From the NCBI GenBank assembly GCA_007258455.2, contig VDFB02047230.1, positions 152,095,307 through 152,159,306 on the forward strand: a stretch of DNA of 64,000 nucleotides. Reading direction: 5' to 3'. The position numbers and the translations under genes were made by a program. Source of the stretch: Sequoia sempervirens (Eukaryota > Streptophyta > Pinopsida > Cupressales > Cupressaceae). Positions 22,620 through 35,935 of this stretch are shown in pieces. The notes under the pieces are model-generated. The model was not told the origin of the DNA and did not search any database. It worked only from the letters and a program-made list of their open reading frames with translations. Within the stretch, counting starts at the first letter, position 1; each line of letters opens with the position of its first letter.

Positions 22620-25058
22620 CCCAAGCTAGGGTTTGGTCCCTAGGATATGCAAAATATATAGGAACTACCCAGGAAATCATACAAAAAAATTTAGACCCCA
22701 AAATATTAGAAATGTTTCAGGTTCCATAGAGATTCAAGAACCCAAAACATAAGACGCCTCAATGCATGGAGGAGAAGGTTCACAAGGAGTTGGGAAACCT
22801 ACAAGTATCCAACACATGGTTAGAAACAAGAGGGAGGAAGGGAAAGTGTGTTCCACACCTCCAGTCCACTCCAAGAGAACTTGAGGGACCCTAAATGGTC
22901 CTAAGACAAGGCGATTTTTTAAGAACATACATCTAAGGTTTTGAAATCCACTTCATGTTTTCAATGATAATTTTCCATTATTTAAACAAGTTGTTTAGTT
23001 TAAACCAAAATAAAGATTCCTAAGTTCATTTCAAAACCATGACATAAAATTTTAGAGAGTATACAAGATGGCATACGTGCTTGACTCCAATATCAATTCA
23101 TGTAAAGATAAAACCAAATGGATACCACTTATATTGTCCACTTACAATCCATCCTCAAAGGATGGTCCAATTATTGAATTGCAACATTATACAAGGACTC
23201 AAATATCCAATAAATCTTACAAAATTTGAACAAAGAGAAATGAAAGAATGAAAAATCCTTTATCCAAATTGATGTAAACCTCAAAATCCATTTGCGATCC
23301 TTCAGTTCCTGATGGTGATTTTCATGCCACCACAACATGTGGTACCCTTAGGTCCACCCCATAATTCTAGGAGATAGTAAAATAGGGACCAAACACATTC
23401 ACACAATACACAAAGGGGGGTAGGCTTACACTCACACCAAAACACGAAGAATACATGTGGCATACAAACCATGCAAGATCAATCAATGACAACATCAAGA
23501 TGAAATATGTCTCTTTAGGCAATACTCAAAAGACATAAGGACTAGATCCTAGAGAGGAAATAGGGAGTGCCATTACAATAGCCTATGGTACAAGCTAAGT
23601 ATACTTGAGTAAACCTCTCACAAGAGATGAGGTTACTCAATCATACAAGGCACAGTGTTCCCCAAGTGGGCATGTCTTGTATGCCCATACCTCGAGCCTT
23701 CACAAGCACTCCAAGCATGTCGCAGGAATTATTATCTTCATTTATTTTAATTACCCATGCATTTAATTATTTATCACTTGCTAAAGAGACTTCCACACAA
23801 GATATCCTCAAGTTACTTTGGTCCCTGACAAAAATTGGAAGACACTCCCATATTTCTCTTTACACCTATATCCTAGGTTCATCACATTCCCAAAACTAGA
23901 TGTGGCACAAAAAATAAGACATGAATTTGACTCAATGAAATTTTAAACATAGTATTAATAGGTTCTCCTCAAAAAATCATGGAGGATAAATTCCTTCTAC
24001 AATCCCAAGACATAAAAAACCTAATTAAAAATTAAATTTTACAAAATTTCTTTCAACACAAAAACCAAGAAATTTAAAGAAACTTCATTAAAATAACTTA
24101 TTTTTTTCATTTTCCTAATTTTTGAATTTCAAAAAATAAAAATTTCCCTTTGGCTCTAAATGTGAACAAAACCTATTTCATTTAATCAAATTCACTTTTT
24201 GGGCATTTTAAAAAAATAGGCATTACAAGGGCACAAAATGGATAAATTTGCATTCAAACAACAATTAAATTCTACTTATAACTCAATATTTAAATGCTCA
24301 ATGGGAAGTTGTATGATCCCTTAATAGTGAGCATGCCAACCAAAAACAAAAGCATAAATCAAAAGAGGAGAAATGAGCAAAATGTTGGCTAACAGATTGG
24401 GCACCTTGAGAAGTCACAATTCAATGCTCGAAAGGTGCCAAAATTTAACCAAACAGCTTTGAATATCAACCTTTAGACAAATATAAATATTCTCTGAATT
24501 TTATCGAGGTATAGCTCCCTCAAAATATTTTCAATGAATTGAAATAATAAAGCTAAATACCATGTATGCTTTTTACCAGACAGTAAGAAAGGAATACCCA
24601 ATATCAAAAAAATTCCCAAATATTAGGTGCGAGATTTGATGAATAAAAGTATCAACACAAAGACTAATTAACTATCAAAAATAAAATATATGCTCAATAT
24701 CACTAAGAAATGAAATCAATTATGAAGATCTACATTAATCACACAAAGATAAGATATGCAGTAAGATATTATCAAACGCAGTGATTTAAGAACTCAAGTT
24801 ACTCCACAACTAAAGTGCACATAGAAAAAATAATAATTTCATTCATAAACAGTATTGAGCAATCTTTCAAGATGTCTAGAGAGAAAACATATGAAAATAG
24901 ATACATTTAAATAGGCATATGAGAAACTGCCTCTTCATGTCCATATCCGATCAAACGAAAAGATGCATAAAAGAAAAAAAAATAGAGAGGTTAGACCATA
25001 ATGATGGCATCGCTGCGTTTCCAACTTCTGGGGTCACCAAAGGTTTCTTCCGCCATTC
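22620..25058. other. Intergenic DNA, no feature seen
   Basis: No open frame here looks like a known family and no repeat boundary is visible. Confidence 0.5.
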
Positions 25059-28000
25059 CTAGAAAGCTTTGAGGATGTGCATCAAGTCTTCATGCTTGGG
25101 AATAGTTACATTTGTCATCCTCGCCTTCCATGTCAAATGATTGTCTTTAACTGTTTCCACGCAGCGTTCACAAGCCTTCATGAGATCAATTGCTTGAAAT
25201 GAGACCATAGTTAATTCGCTAAGTTTCTGCAAGTGCTCAACATTAAGCAAAGGTGAATCAAGTGTATCCTTAACCATTTTCTAGAAACTGTATATCAGAT
25301 TTTTAACACCCACATCATTCCTCATTTCACCTTTATCTCAGAGTAGACCAAGAGCCACCAAGGTTCCTAGCACTCCCTCTGAAACAACAACACACTCGTC
25401 AATAATTTCTTTAACCTTTTGTGAAATTTGTTTGGCAATTTGTAATTTCCATTCCACCCCTTTAATCCATGACATGCAACGAGTGTCTAAAGCATTGGGT
25501 ATAACCTGTTCTACAACTAGCTTCTTCATATCATAGTTTAACATCAACTTCAACTTAGTTTGATAATTATTCCACAATTTCTCTTCTTTTTCAATAGCAG
25601 TAACCTCACCACCTAAAGTGGCCCTCAAAACACTTGTCTCTTGGAAGCATTTTATAGATTCAATAATGACGAGGCTTCCCTTCTTAATTAGGGATTTATT
25701 CCAATCATCTATGGCCCTGCTTAGGCTTTGACAACTTTTAATTTTAGTCAATGCCTCTTTTCCAACTACAATAAGTGATTCTATAGAAGAATCTACTTGA
25801 GAGAGAGGCTGAGGAATGAGTTCAAAAATGGATTTAAGACATTCTGTCAGGTCTCGAACCTGGGCTTTCAACTCGTCCTTACTTTCTTTGTCCTTTTTTG
25901 ATCTCTCAACCATCTTGGTTGTGAATGCCAAAAAAATTTGAACATCTCCATCCTTGGTAGGAGGACCAAGGTCTACTTTGTTCACTTCAAAGTTACTTGC
26001 TATTGCCTAAGAAACATCCCTTTGCACTGAAGGGTGTGCAATTTCTATTTGAAGTCTTCCTGATTTTGTATCATCTATTAGCCTAGCAGTAGTCTTTAAC
26101 CTTTTAGGCTTTGGGATTGAAGCCCTCGACAACAGTTGACCCACCATATCCTACTTAGGAAAACTAGGTTGTATAGCTTTTCTCTTTCATGACAATGAAT
26201 CCTCCAACCAAGTTGGAGTTACCAAAACCTTAGTTGCCTTAAGACCCGGAGACTCAAATAGTGTCTGAGTGACTGGAGGAGTGTCCTCTATAGGTGCAAT
26301 GGTTTGTGACCTTTGAGATGTACCTACCTCTTTGATAAGTGATTCATCTTGGGATGATGAGGAATTGATATTTAGGGTTTCCAAACCCTCTTCTTCTCCT
26401 TAATTTTCCTTTTCTAGAGTAGGCAGGTTGAAGATATCTTCTATGCACGTTTGTGAATACACATTCTTATCTCGTGGGTCCTCATCACAATCTCCTTGTG
26501 CTCCAGATGATATTGACTGAGGAACATTGCTAGTTGATGGCTCACTAGCAGAGGCTTGAGAAGTGCCTTCAGCGGGTCAGGAATCTTTAGACCTAGTATG
26601 AGGACGAGATTGTTCAGTTCTCTTCTTAGTCACCCATTCGTGTGTTCTGGGCAAAACATTAGCATTCCTTGCTTTGATGGTTTCTTTTTCTTTAAATTTC
26701 CAGTCCATCACAGGAATAGGTCAGTTTTCTATTAATTCAGTATACACTGGGTCCACCATATTGGACCCATCTTCCATAATGCCTTGTAAATCCCACTTCA
26801 AATCATAAATGATTATCTGTTCCACTGTCAACCTCATCCAGCTCCTTCTTACCTCATAGTCATCAAAGCAATCAGCCCAATAATCTTCAAGGTTTGATTG
26901 ATGATAAAAATTGGGGCCCAATTTCAAATCATTCTTAATGTAATCTTTTAAATCAAAAGGAACTCGCTCCTCATATGAGTGCATATTATACCTAGACAAT
27001 TCCTTTTCAATATTAAGAGCATCTGACATTGATTGACAACTATATGCACCAAATCCAAAAGGAAAACTTACTGTCATTCTTTTCCTACATTGGCATATTC
27101 TGTTAAAATCAGCCAATTATCTACTTACATCGATAATCACCCATTTGTCTTCAGGATATTTAGGCAATTTTAAAGGAAATCCGAAATATCTGCCAACTCT
27201 AATGTATGCAAATCTCTAGAACTAGATAAAATGGTTGCCATAGGAATCAATGAACTATATTGCTTGAGGAGATAGCGACATTGTAGGACGTCCTTGCAAT
27301 TCTCTAACAATTCTCATGGTAAAAGTGTCAACAACTCTTCTAAAATGTAAAAATCTCTTATGAAGCTAGAGTTTATCAAAATAATCATAAATTGGCACCT
27401 TTCCTGGAGAAAAATCACTTGGTCTTAGTCCAGGCCACGATCTAGTGTTTTCAAGGGAATATATCAACTATGAGGACATAGAAAAACTTGTTGAGAGTAA
27501 AGAATGCCATTAAATCATGTAGACGGTCACTAATGATTTCTACCCAATCCAGGAATTGTTCTCTGCTCAATATAATCTGGATGAAGAAATACTTCCACTC
27601 TCGAAAGCCATGAACATTCTCATTTCCCCTTACCCTATGTAATAGCACCACAATGTCTGCCACCTCTTCTACAAAATGATTTTTGTGTAGGTTTTGAGGC
27701 AATTGGGATTTTCCCTTTTTAGGTTTAACCAACCAATTCTTTGCTATCAAATTTTTGTAAACCCCTTTCTTCGCAATAAATTCAATTTGGGAATTTGTCA
27801 TGTTCATCTGTGAGTACTCACCCCTCTTTGGAATTCTCAGGCAAGACACAAAGGTGGACTTCTTCACTTTCAAAACAAGTCTATTATCCTATGTTCTAAC
27901 TTCCCATTTTTGTGAGTTATAATGCTTAATGCATTCGAGAACAAGCTCGGGGCATTGCACAACTAAGGGAAACACAACAACCTCAACTAACCCGTTGCCT

Positions 28001-28155
28001 ATCACTCGTTCAACAATGGGCAGAGGATTGGGTTTATTGAATTTGTTCCGTAATTCATCCAAATTGATAGGCCCTAACCGAGTATCTCCAATTTTTGGCC
28101 CCTCATATGTCAACCCAGACACATATTCACAACTGACATATTTAACCCTCGCCAT
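25059..28155 (-). pseudogene. Decayed long ORF of unknown family, probably transposon-derived
   Basis: Several reverse-strand frames lie head to tail over 3.1 kb: 28155-27889 (begins MARVKYVSCEYV), 27873-27451, 27116-26721, 26384-26187, 25985-25338 and 25277-25059. They have consistent composition and are separated by single stops or frameshifts, so they look like one ancestral protein of about 900-1,000 residues. The N-terminal part is globular and aromatic-rich (VHGFREWKYFFIQIILS). The middle is acidic and Tyr-rich (YWADCFDDYEVRRSWMRL). The C-terminal third is Lys/Glu-rich with predicted coiled coil (VERSKKDKESKDELKAQVRDL). I do not recognise the family. No RT, integrase or transposase motif and no flanking LTRs were seen. 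It could be a plant-specific transposon ORF or a host pseudogene. Confidence 0.5.
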
Positions 28156-28800
28156 GGATAAGAAATAGTAGTTTCTGACAATTGATGTTTTCTACAATGT
28201 AGGTAGAAATAATCTAGAAAATAGACTGAAATGAGCAGATTCTGAAAATACCTTGATAACAAATCTTGCAGCTTGAACTTCGTGCCTCATCTAGCTCATC
28301 CTCAGATATTTTACATCACAATGAGAATGTTTACCAACACTTTAACTTCTCAAAACTTGACTGAAGTCATGGAAAAACACGGAAGTAGATGAGCATTTAA
28401 TGCCTTAACTTGCCTCATGACACGTGGTAGCTACTGTGTCACCTATGTTAAAATTAAACTACTTATGGGTTGGTGAGTGACTTAATGAAGCAAGACAAAA
28501 ATATAGAGGTAACACAACTTACCTAATTTTTGTTAGGACAATCAAACACACACAACTTGCAAAATTCCAAGAGAGAGATGGAGAGCACACAGCAAGCAAT
28601 CCCCTTCCTTTTCCTATCCCAATTAATTTAAATCCTACTCCTTTCCAATTCAAAATGAGCCCAAATTCAAAATTTTAAATCTTTCCTTGGAAAGGGTTTT
28701 TGAGAGAAAATCCTTCCTAAATGAACAATCCTCCAAATAGATAAGTCTCTTTCCTAATTGTTTTAACTTTCCCTTTTCATTATTTTATTTCTTTAATTTC
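28156..28800. other. Flank of the decayed ORF, no feature seen
   Basis: AT-rich DNA lies upstream of the reverse-strand ORF. It would hold that gene's promoter or a terminal repeat, but no matching second copy was found within the window. Confidence 0.4.
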
Positions 28801-28835
28801 AACTTTAACTTACCCTTCCCAATGTTCTCGCTCCT

Positions 28836-29470
28836 ATGGAGGTAGAGTTGGTGGTTGTAGGGATGGCAAAAGGAACTTTCCTCTCTTCTAAGCTCTTATT
28901 GAGGTGGAGTTTGTGCGAGGTGGAGTGTAGTGGCTTCATTGGGAAGGTGTATCATATTAGCCTCTCCTATAGAGGGGAGCTCTCTCCTATCAAGGTGGTG
29001 TTTGAGATGGAAGATTGGGTGGATTGGTGCTACTTGGTGGGTGATGCTTCTCATAGTTTTGCTATGCTCTCAATCCTTGTTTTTCCTAGTTGCTCTCTTA
29101 TTGAGGTAGGGAGCTTGGGAGGAAATCTTGTTCTTGAAGGGTGCTTTGGTAGCCCTTGTTGGTTTACTGTGGATCAAATGTTGCAAGCCATGTTTAGCGC
29201 TTGGCTGACTCAGGCAGTCCCTTTAAAATGATTGGGTTTTAGGTTCATGTGAATTCCTAGCTGTAAAAGGGTTTTTAGCCCCTTCAAAACTGATTCTCCG
29301 TAGTCTGTTTTGTCATGTGTATCTTTTGGTTGACTACTGATGTTGTGTTGTTGATTTTTTGTGTTCCTATCTTTCTACAACTTTCTTTGTTTTGGTTGGG
29401 GTTTCTGGTCCCCTCAAAACTGAAATGTAAGGGGTTTCTGGTCGCTGCAAAACCTATTTTTTGCTAATCA
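28836..29470 (+). pseudogene. LINE-like 3' end with repeated tail motif
   Basis: A 131-codon + frame (28836-29231) has no family match that I can see. It leads into a T/G-rich 3' region with three copies of a motif like 'ggggtttctggtcccctcaa' followed by AAC, at 29268-29291, 29398-29421 and 29431-29454. A fourth copy ends the LINE-like remnant at 12763-12785. The motif sits next to an A-rich or short-repeat end in both places. I infer a shared non-LTR element 3' untranslated region. Confidence 0.4.
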
Positions 29471-30429
29471 AAAGCAATAATTTAAAAGAATCAAATAAAT
29501 GTTGAACCCCATTTAAATGATAATCCAAAATAATTAACTTACCCTCTTATTTCCCAAATTTTATATAAATAATATAGCAAGTAGGAAATGAAATATTTTA
29601 ACTCATAAATTAGATTTTTTATGGAAACATGAAATTTAAACAATAATTTCACTTGCATATACACTAATATTTCATAACAATCATGGATTTTGGAATCACA
29701 TATGCTTCAAACCTAGATCAACACAAATCAAATGTAACATATCTCGCACACAAATTGAGTATGATAAAGTATAAAAATGAGATGACCTAGTGTGACATCT
29801 CTTATATAACCACCGTTATGAATAACATATACCTATATATAATCAGTGGATAAATACCTCGTACTTGCACACTCAATTCCCACATCAAGTGTACCTACCA
29901 CATGCACATGATAGTTGAAGAACAACATATATAATGTCTTGATGGGGTACAATGTCTTGATGGGGTACACCATCATACAACATATAAGAAAAATATCCTG
30001 AATGTCATACAATAAATATATATTTATATAGAGACCAACAAAAAAGTGTAAAGATATAATCCAAGCATAATCATAAGTATAATAATCACATAAGTGTCTC
30101 ATAATATACACCAAGATCTTGGTGCTACTACAAAATACTAAGATGAGGACATCTTGAATCAAAATAATCAAGTATCGATATACAAGTCCAATTCCAACCA
30201 AGGCTATTAAAATGTAAATGTGAGAGGCATTACATGTGAAATGGTCATTTTATTTTAACTAACTAGTGGGATGACTTAAAAATAATATATATTCGCCTTT
30301 GTGTTAATGTTACCTATGGGTGACTTATAAAGTATACTCACTTAACTAATACTAGCTACCATATAATGAAACATGGTTCAAAACATTGCCTCCCCTTTGA
30401 AAATACTTCATCAAAGCTTCATATAATTA
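29471..30429. other. AT-rich DNA with a small 18-bp tandem repeat
   Basis: An 18-base unit (aatgtcttgatggggtac) is duplicated exactly at 29933-29950 and 29951-29968. Nothing else was recognised. Confidence 0.6.
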
Positions 30430-30439
30430 TTAAACATAG

Positions 30440-30800
30440 AGAGAATTTTGGTTGGTTCCATGTGTCATATTTAGGTTGTAGACCCTTCTATTGGACTGGT
30501 CAGGAACTCCTCAATAGGATGTTTGTCCAATATAACTTCAAGTTCTTAAAATAGGAATCTTTCCTCAACTGATGTAGGTAACTCTATTGGAATTTGAGTA
30601 ATAGTCCTAACCATATTCTTGAGATTAGAGATAAAAAATAAGTGGATTATAGAAGGTGGAAGTGTCAATTTGTATATCACCTCACTGATGTATTGGGGCA
30701 CTTGATAAGGACCACAAATTTGGGACCCAAATTATAATCTCACTTCTCCTTTAATGAATTTTATTTGTAGGTCCATAGAAAAAGGAAAACCTAATCAACA
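30440..30800 (-). pseudogene. Ty3/gypsy pol C-terminal tail
   Basis: On the reverse strand, a single frame from about 30760 down to 30440 reads GSQICGPYQVPQYISEVIYK, then LTLPPSIIHLFFISNLKNMV, then VEERFLF, a stop and ELEVILD. This is the order of the region after the integrase core in gypsy pol, where the GPF/Y module is followed by a HPVFHVS-type stretch and an EPExIL motif that usually precedes a chromodomain. A neighbouring frame upstream (30760-30800) reads VFLFLWTYK, which fits the preceding GDxVFL motif. Two stops and one frameshift were seen. Only this tail survives; no LTR was identified. Confidence 0.6.
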
Positions 30801-32839
30801 AGTTAATGATATTCTATACCTTGATGTTGATCCACCCACTATTTCATGTGAGACCTTGGTGATTAATAAATACATCAAATAATTTTGTAGGTATAGTCAA
30901 TGTTTCCCTTTTAAATTAATTGAAAGTACCAATTTCCACATTTTATTGGTAAGACAAGTAGATAAAAGCCATGAACTCAATTGCAAAATAGGGATGAAAA
31001 GTATAACTCATAGTGGATTAGTCTCAATAAAAATATGGAAAAATAAATCATTGTTTCCCATGTCTAGATGTATGTACACTTATTACTCCTTTTTATTCCT
31101 TTGAATGTAAATGCGTTGCTATTGATTACTCCAATGCTTTAGAATTGTTGAATGCTTCAATGGATGACTAAAATGAATGTATTAAATGTTGTTAAAAATT
31201 AGCAGATAACATCAAATTGCATCAAACATGTTTTTAGTTAACTTGAGGGAAGGTGAATCAAAGTAGTTGACAAAATTTGAAATTTGAATTTGAAAATAGA
31301 AAGGCACAAGTTCATGACCACAAGTTCCCTTACAACCATAGACTTATCCTAAAATAGGGTACTGGTCAAATCAAGGTGACAAACAAATAAATAGAGGTAG
31401 GTGTATATATAGGTGTAATAAACGAGTGGATAAGATGAATAGATAAAAAAATATATAAATAGATACAAGAGAATCAAATGTATATGAATATATATACAAG
31501 TATAAATAAATAAAAGACTACATGAAAAATCTCAATTTTATTTAAGATTATGCCATTTATAACTGGATACATATATAAAAACATCACCATAAGAAAAAAA
31601 ATTAATGAGAAACATTAAGAATATGAAAAAAATTGAAGAGCATGAAGAAAAAAAAGAAAAAAAGAATAGCGCGTCTATCAGGCAGTTATTTGAGAACGAC
31701 ATAACTAGCACTTCCACCAGGGGGTGCAAGGGTTATGCCAATAGAAAAAATATAGAAGTAAACATGGAAAATAAGTGTAGTGTAAAAAATTTACAATCTT
31801 GTTTGTATTTTATACAAAATGTCTGTAATACATATTTGTTGGAAATTAAGTGAAAGCTTTGCAACAAGTTTAATTGTGATTTGCAAAATTTACAAGATTT
31901 CTTTTACTATGTTAGAGAATATGTGTTTATGCATGCAAATTCTAGTAGAGAATATGTGTTTATGTAAGTGCAAGCAAAGGGGTGAATATCTACATTGAAG
32001 GATTAATGTCTTCCCCATACAATATTTGAGCACTGTAAACTACCTCAAAATTGTTGGCATCCAAAACTTGAATCAAGATATAATAGGTTGCCTCTTTCTT
32101 TGTTGTTGCTTGTACTTGTGCTACCACCACTTTCTTAAATGCAAGACCAACATTCTACCCAACAAAAAATCTAAAGCATTTGTTCAAGATTACTACACAA
32201 ATACACAAATGCTTTGGCCATTAGAACAAATAATATGTATCCCAAGTACTGCAGTTCATAACCCAAATTCAAACTTTTCAAATCAAAGAAAACAAAAGAA
32301 AAATAAATGAAAAATACTTAATTGTCATTACATGGGCATTGTTCCAATTTGTTAGAGCATAGTTTCAAACTTTCACCTAGTGTGAATTGGGTAAGTAATA
32401 TCAAATATTAAATATAATTTTCTCTACAAAATTTGCTCTGCCATAGTAATTTAAATGAAATCTAATAGGTTGTAATTGGGATTAATAAATTAATATATAC
32501 ATCTTATAGAAGTGAAAATATATATCATTCCCATCTAGAAACATGACCAAACTTTTTGGTCTACATCATTCCCCAATTTTTGAGCCAAAATAAGTACAAT
32601 ATGCGGATCTTCACTCCTGTACAAAATTTCAAATTCTAGCTTGACCGCTTTTCCTGGGTTTGTATTTGAGGATAGTAAGCCCAAACACATCTTACACCAA
32701 TGTTCACAACTAGTGTTCATTGAATTAAGTGCAGGTTTAAATCATATTTTCATATAATTGTGAGGTGAAGAGGGCTTTCATTGACATACAAAATTGCATC
32801 ATACTTGCATGAAATGCTTTCACTTCATTTTCATAAAAT
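30801..32839. other. AT-rich DNA, no gene seen
   Basis: Only short low-complexity frames are present. A 19-base phrase (tagagaatatgtgtttatg) is repeated near 31913 and 31947. The left target-site copy of the large retrotransposon begins at 32840. Confidence 0.5.
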
Positions 32840-35155
32840 ATCTCTGTTAGCTCACCAAATTTCCACATTGTTTGCTAAGCCTTGAGTGGATTCAGTAGAT
32901 TTGGACTAACATGGGACTGCTTTCAGGTTGTGGGTGACTTGTTTGAAAGCAGACCTCCAGTGATAAGGATTGGATTCCCCTTTTTGATGCCACCTAACTA
33001 CTTTAAACTCTAAGATAAGGGTAAGGAATTGCATAAAATAAAACTAATACAAAAAGAAACTAAGGTGATACACCAAAAAACTAGACCTGCTAATAGCCTT
33101 ACACATTCAAATCAATATTTCAAAGCTAACTCACACAACTCCCTTTCCAATGCAATTCACATCAATAATTTATAAAGAGGTCTATAACAGTGTTTTCAAA
33201 GGGGAAAAATAGACTTCACAATCAATAACACCATTAAACAACATAGTTTATAACTCGTAAACATACATTTTCTGTCAAATGGATACATGAAACATGGGAC
33301 AAGTTTGTAAGGAAAATAAAATTTCACAAAACAAACTGATCAACCATTAATGGCACACCATAAAACATGAAGAGAGAAGATAAAATAGTCCAATCTATTA
33401 ATTCAAAGTGCTTACTATATAATAGGCCTGTCTAAGTTACAATGTAGCGCTATGAAAAAAAACTCCAAGACAAGCAAGCTATCCTTCTACTAGAAAAAGA
33501 AAGAACTCCCCCAAAACTCAAGTATGAAGATACTTAAGCAAAATTGAAACCAAAATCCCACACGAGTGTTTCTAGAAGATTCTGCTAAGATAAAATAGAA
33601 AAAGCCCCAAAAGAACCTTCTAGAACTCTCTAAAATTCCTTCCACATGAAGGAAAAGTATTCCAAGTCAATAGTCACCCAAAAAATGTGACAAAAAATGC
33701 CTCCAGCTAGCCTCCCCTTCACAAAATTAGTCCAAACAATATCTCACACTTCCCACACTTCTGCAAATCATCATTGGTCCTATTAAAACATTTGACCACA
33801 TTCCCCATCATGCAATATGTGTGCTTTTGAAAACACATGGCCTTTTAAAGCATTAAAGATAGTGATTTTCTTAAGTGATTCATAAAACACCACTTAAATA
33901 ATCACTTTACAATTAAGCCCAAATCAAAGGGCCCTGCCATTAAAGGGCATTACATTTGTATTTGCAACAACTAAAAGTGATTTTAAATCACTTACATGAT
34001 ATTTCAAATATTGAAAACCAATGCAAACATATAATGATATGCTAAAAGTTTACAAAAGTTCTCCAAGGCATTGACCACCAACTCACCATATTCTGCATTT
34101 TTCCCACACATGCATATGCATTTTTTTACAAAAGAAAAATAACACTTAGCCAATATGGCCAACCTCCAAGTCTCTTGGAAAGCATATTCCACTTTGCATG
34201 GCATTAGACAAATAGAAAGTATCACATAAGGGTCACATGGAAAATACATTGTTCTACACTCCCTTGTTGTATGTTGAAAAACACCTAGCAATGATTAGAA
34301 GCAAGGGGAACAAAAGTGCTAACATATGATGTAATGTGGAGACTTAGCAAAGTTTCAAATAAAATGGAAAGTTTGAAAGGCATCGAATGCCTAAGGAAAA
34401 ATAAAGGTTTCGGCCTCCCCACATATTTCACATGAGTTGATTTTTAAAGAGCAAGGGATAAAAATCCCATTGAAATGTCAAAAAGGAAGAAGTCAAGCCC
34501 TAACGATAACATACCAAAATGATGAAAAACATCAACATTTGGTCTTCGAAGAATCTGAAGAACTTGATCTGTCGCCATGAGGGTTTGGGAAGAACACAAA
34601 AAATGGTGATTTCACTGGTTCTTAGTCGATTTTTTGACATTTTTGCATAAAATCCACCATGGAAACTCAGGTAATTGTTTCTACTTGGCAGAAACCTACA
34701 TTTTTTTTTAACTTGGAGGCCATTTTTGGGCCTTTCCTAACCATATTGCTTATTCATCCTCCTTTTGTTGTTACTTCTATTGCAAACAACTACTAATGAG
34801 AAGTTCATGAAGCTTTGAGGAAGCTTTTAATGGAAAAAACTTTGTGCATTCTAGCATTCGAGCTTGGGTAAGCTCCCAACTGACCTTCATTCACCATTTT
34901 TTTTTTCTTTCGTGTGAGCAAGAAAAGCTTGAATGGAAGATTAGAATGTCCTTCATTTTGCTTTCCACCTTTGTAATATTGTTTAGAAATGCTTCATTAT
35001 TTAAATCTGGTGCATTTTCTTTTGTTTTATGGCCATATCAGCTCACTGGTCGTGGCTATGAACAGGAACAAGGTGTCATAGGCATTGTTTTTACAAACCC
35101 TTATGTATTCTCTTGATTTCCTTCTTTTTCTTCACAAATATTGATAAATGTAGAT

Positions 35156-35644
35156 AACCCAAATGGGTTTCTGGAATATAGGAAAAGAAAGAAACAAATG
35201 TGGCTCGACCTTCATTATGTAAACTGGGTCTTCTTGCATTCGTGGTTTTCTATCTTATTTCAGCATTTAAAAAAAAAACCCTTGCTTGGGTTTCCTGTAT
35301 CATGCATTTTTGTTGAAATCTTCAACTGTTTGTAAAGAACCCAAATGGGTCACTGGATTTTCTTATAGAGCTAAGATTTTAGCAGAATACAGATGATTTT
35401 TTCAAGTTTATCTCATTTTCTTGTGAAAAGAAAGAAATGTTTCTCCATCTGATTAAAACCCCAAGTGGGTTCTTCATATTTGCAAGGAAAAGGTTACTAC
35501 TCACCATGGCCTATCATAATGCATAAATGGATTTTCATTTTTGTGATTCCTGTTAAAAGCTTTTCATACTGCCATTTTTAGTTATGCACTTCACTTATGT
35601 AGAATGCAATAATTTTTCTTACAAAAAAACCCCAACATGGGTTT
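35156..35644. repeat. Cluster of five AACCC-n-GGGTT palindromes in left LTR
   Basis: Short inverted repeats of the form (A)ACCC-4 to 6 bases-GGGT(TT) occur at 35156-35170, 35276-35293, 35338-35350, 35456-35471 and 35626-35644. Each is followed by a T/C-rich stretch. Cores are CCCAAATGGG (twice), CCCTTGCTTGGG, CCCCAAGTGGG and CCCCAACATGGG. All five have counterparts in the right LTR. Confidence 0.7.
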
Positions 35645-35794
35645 CATTGTGAACAACCTGCCATTTACTATTTTCTGAAAATGCAGGGATTACCCTGCTT
35701 CATTTTGTGTAATAAAGAACTTTTAGTTCTTTTTATAATGAAACACCCTCCAACATCAAACAAGCAAACACCCTCTTTAAGTGGCTCTTTACTA

Positions 35795-35935
35795 GTCAGA
35801 CACAAAGATGATCTCTAAATCCTTCTTCTCGGCTAACTTTGTATACACCTTTGAAAGAATAGGGGAGAATGCTTTGCATGGAGGACACCAGTAGGAAAAA
35901 ATTACAAACCCATTGTTTTCCCCTCTAGCTGCTCT
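35795..35935 (-). pseudogene. Nucleoredoxin-like fragment in left LTR
   Basis: Reverse-strand frame, about 45 codons: GFVIFSYWCPPCKAFSP, then VYTKLAEKKDLEIIFVSD. This matches the thioredoxin-fold core of plant nucleoredoxins: beta strand, WCPPC active site (codons at 35876-35890), helix, and the EIIFVSxD strand. Nucleoredoxins are thiol oxidoreductases of about 400-580 residues; only part of one domain is here, followed by two stops. It sits inside an LTR that encodes nothing of its own. I infer a host-gene piece captured by the retrotransposon. Confidence 0.65.

Noticed and set aside
35156..35644. Palindrome cluster as a CRISPR-like array
   Set aside because: Spacing is irregular, the repeats are only 13-19 bases and imperfect, and the genome is plant nuclear DNA.
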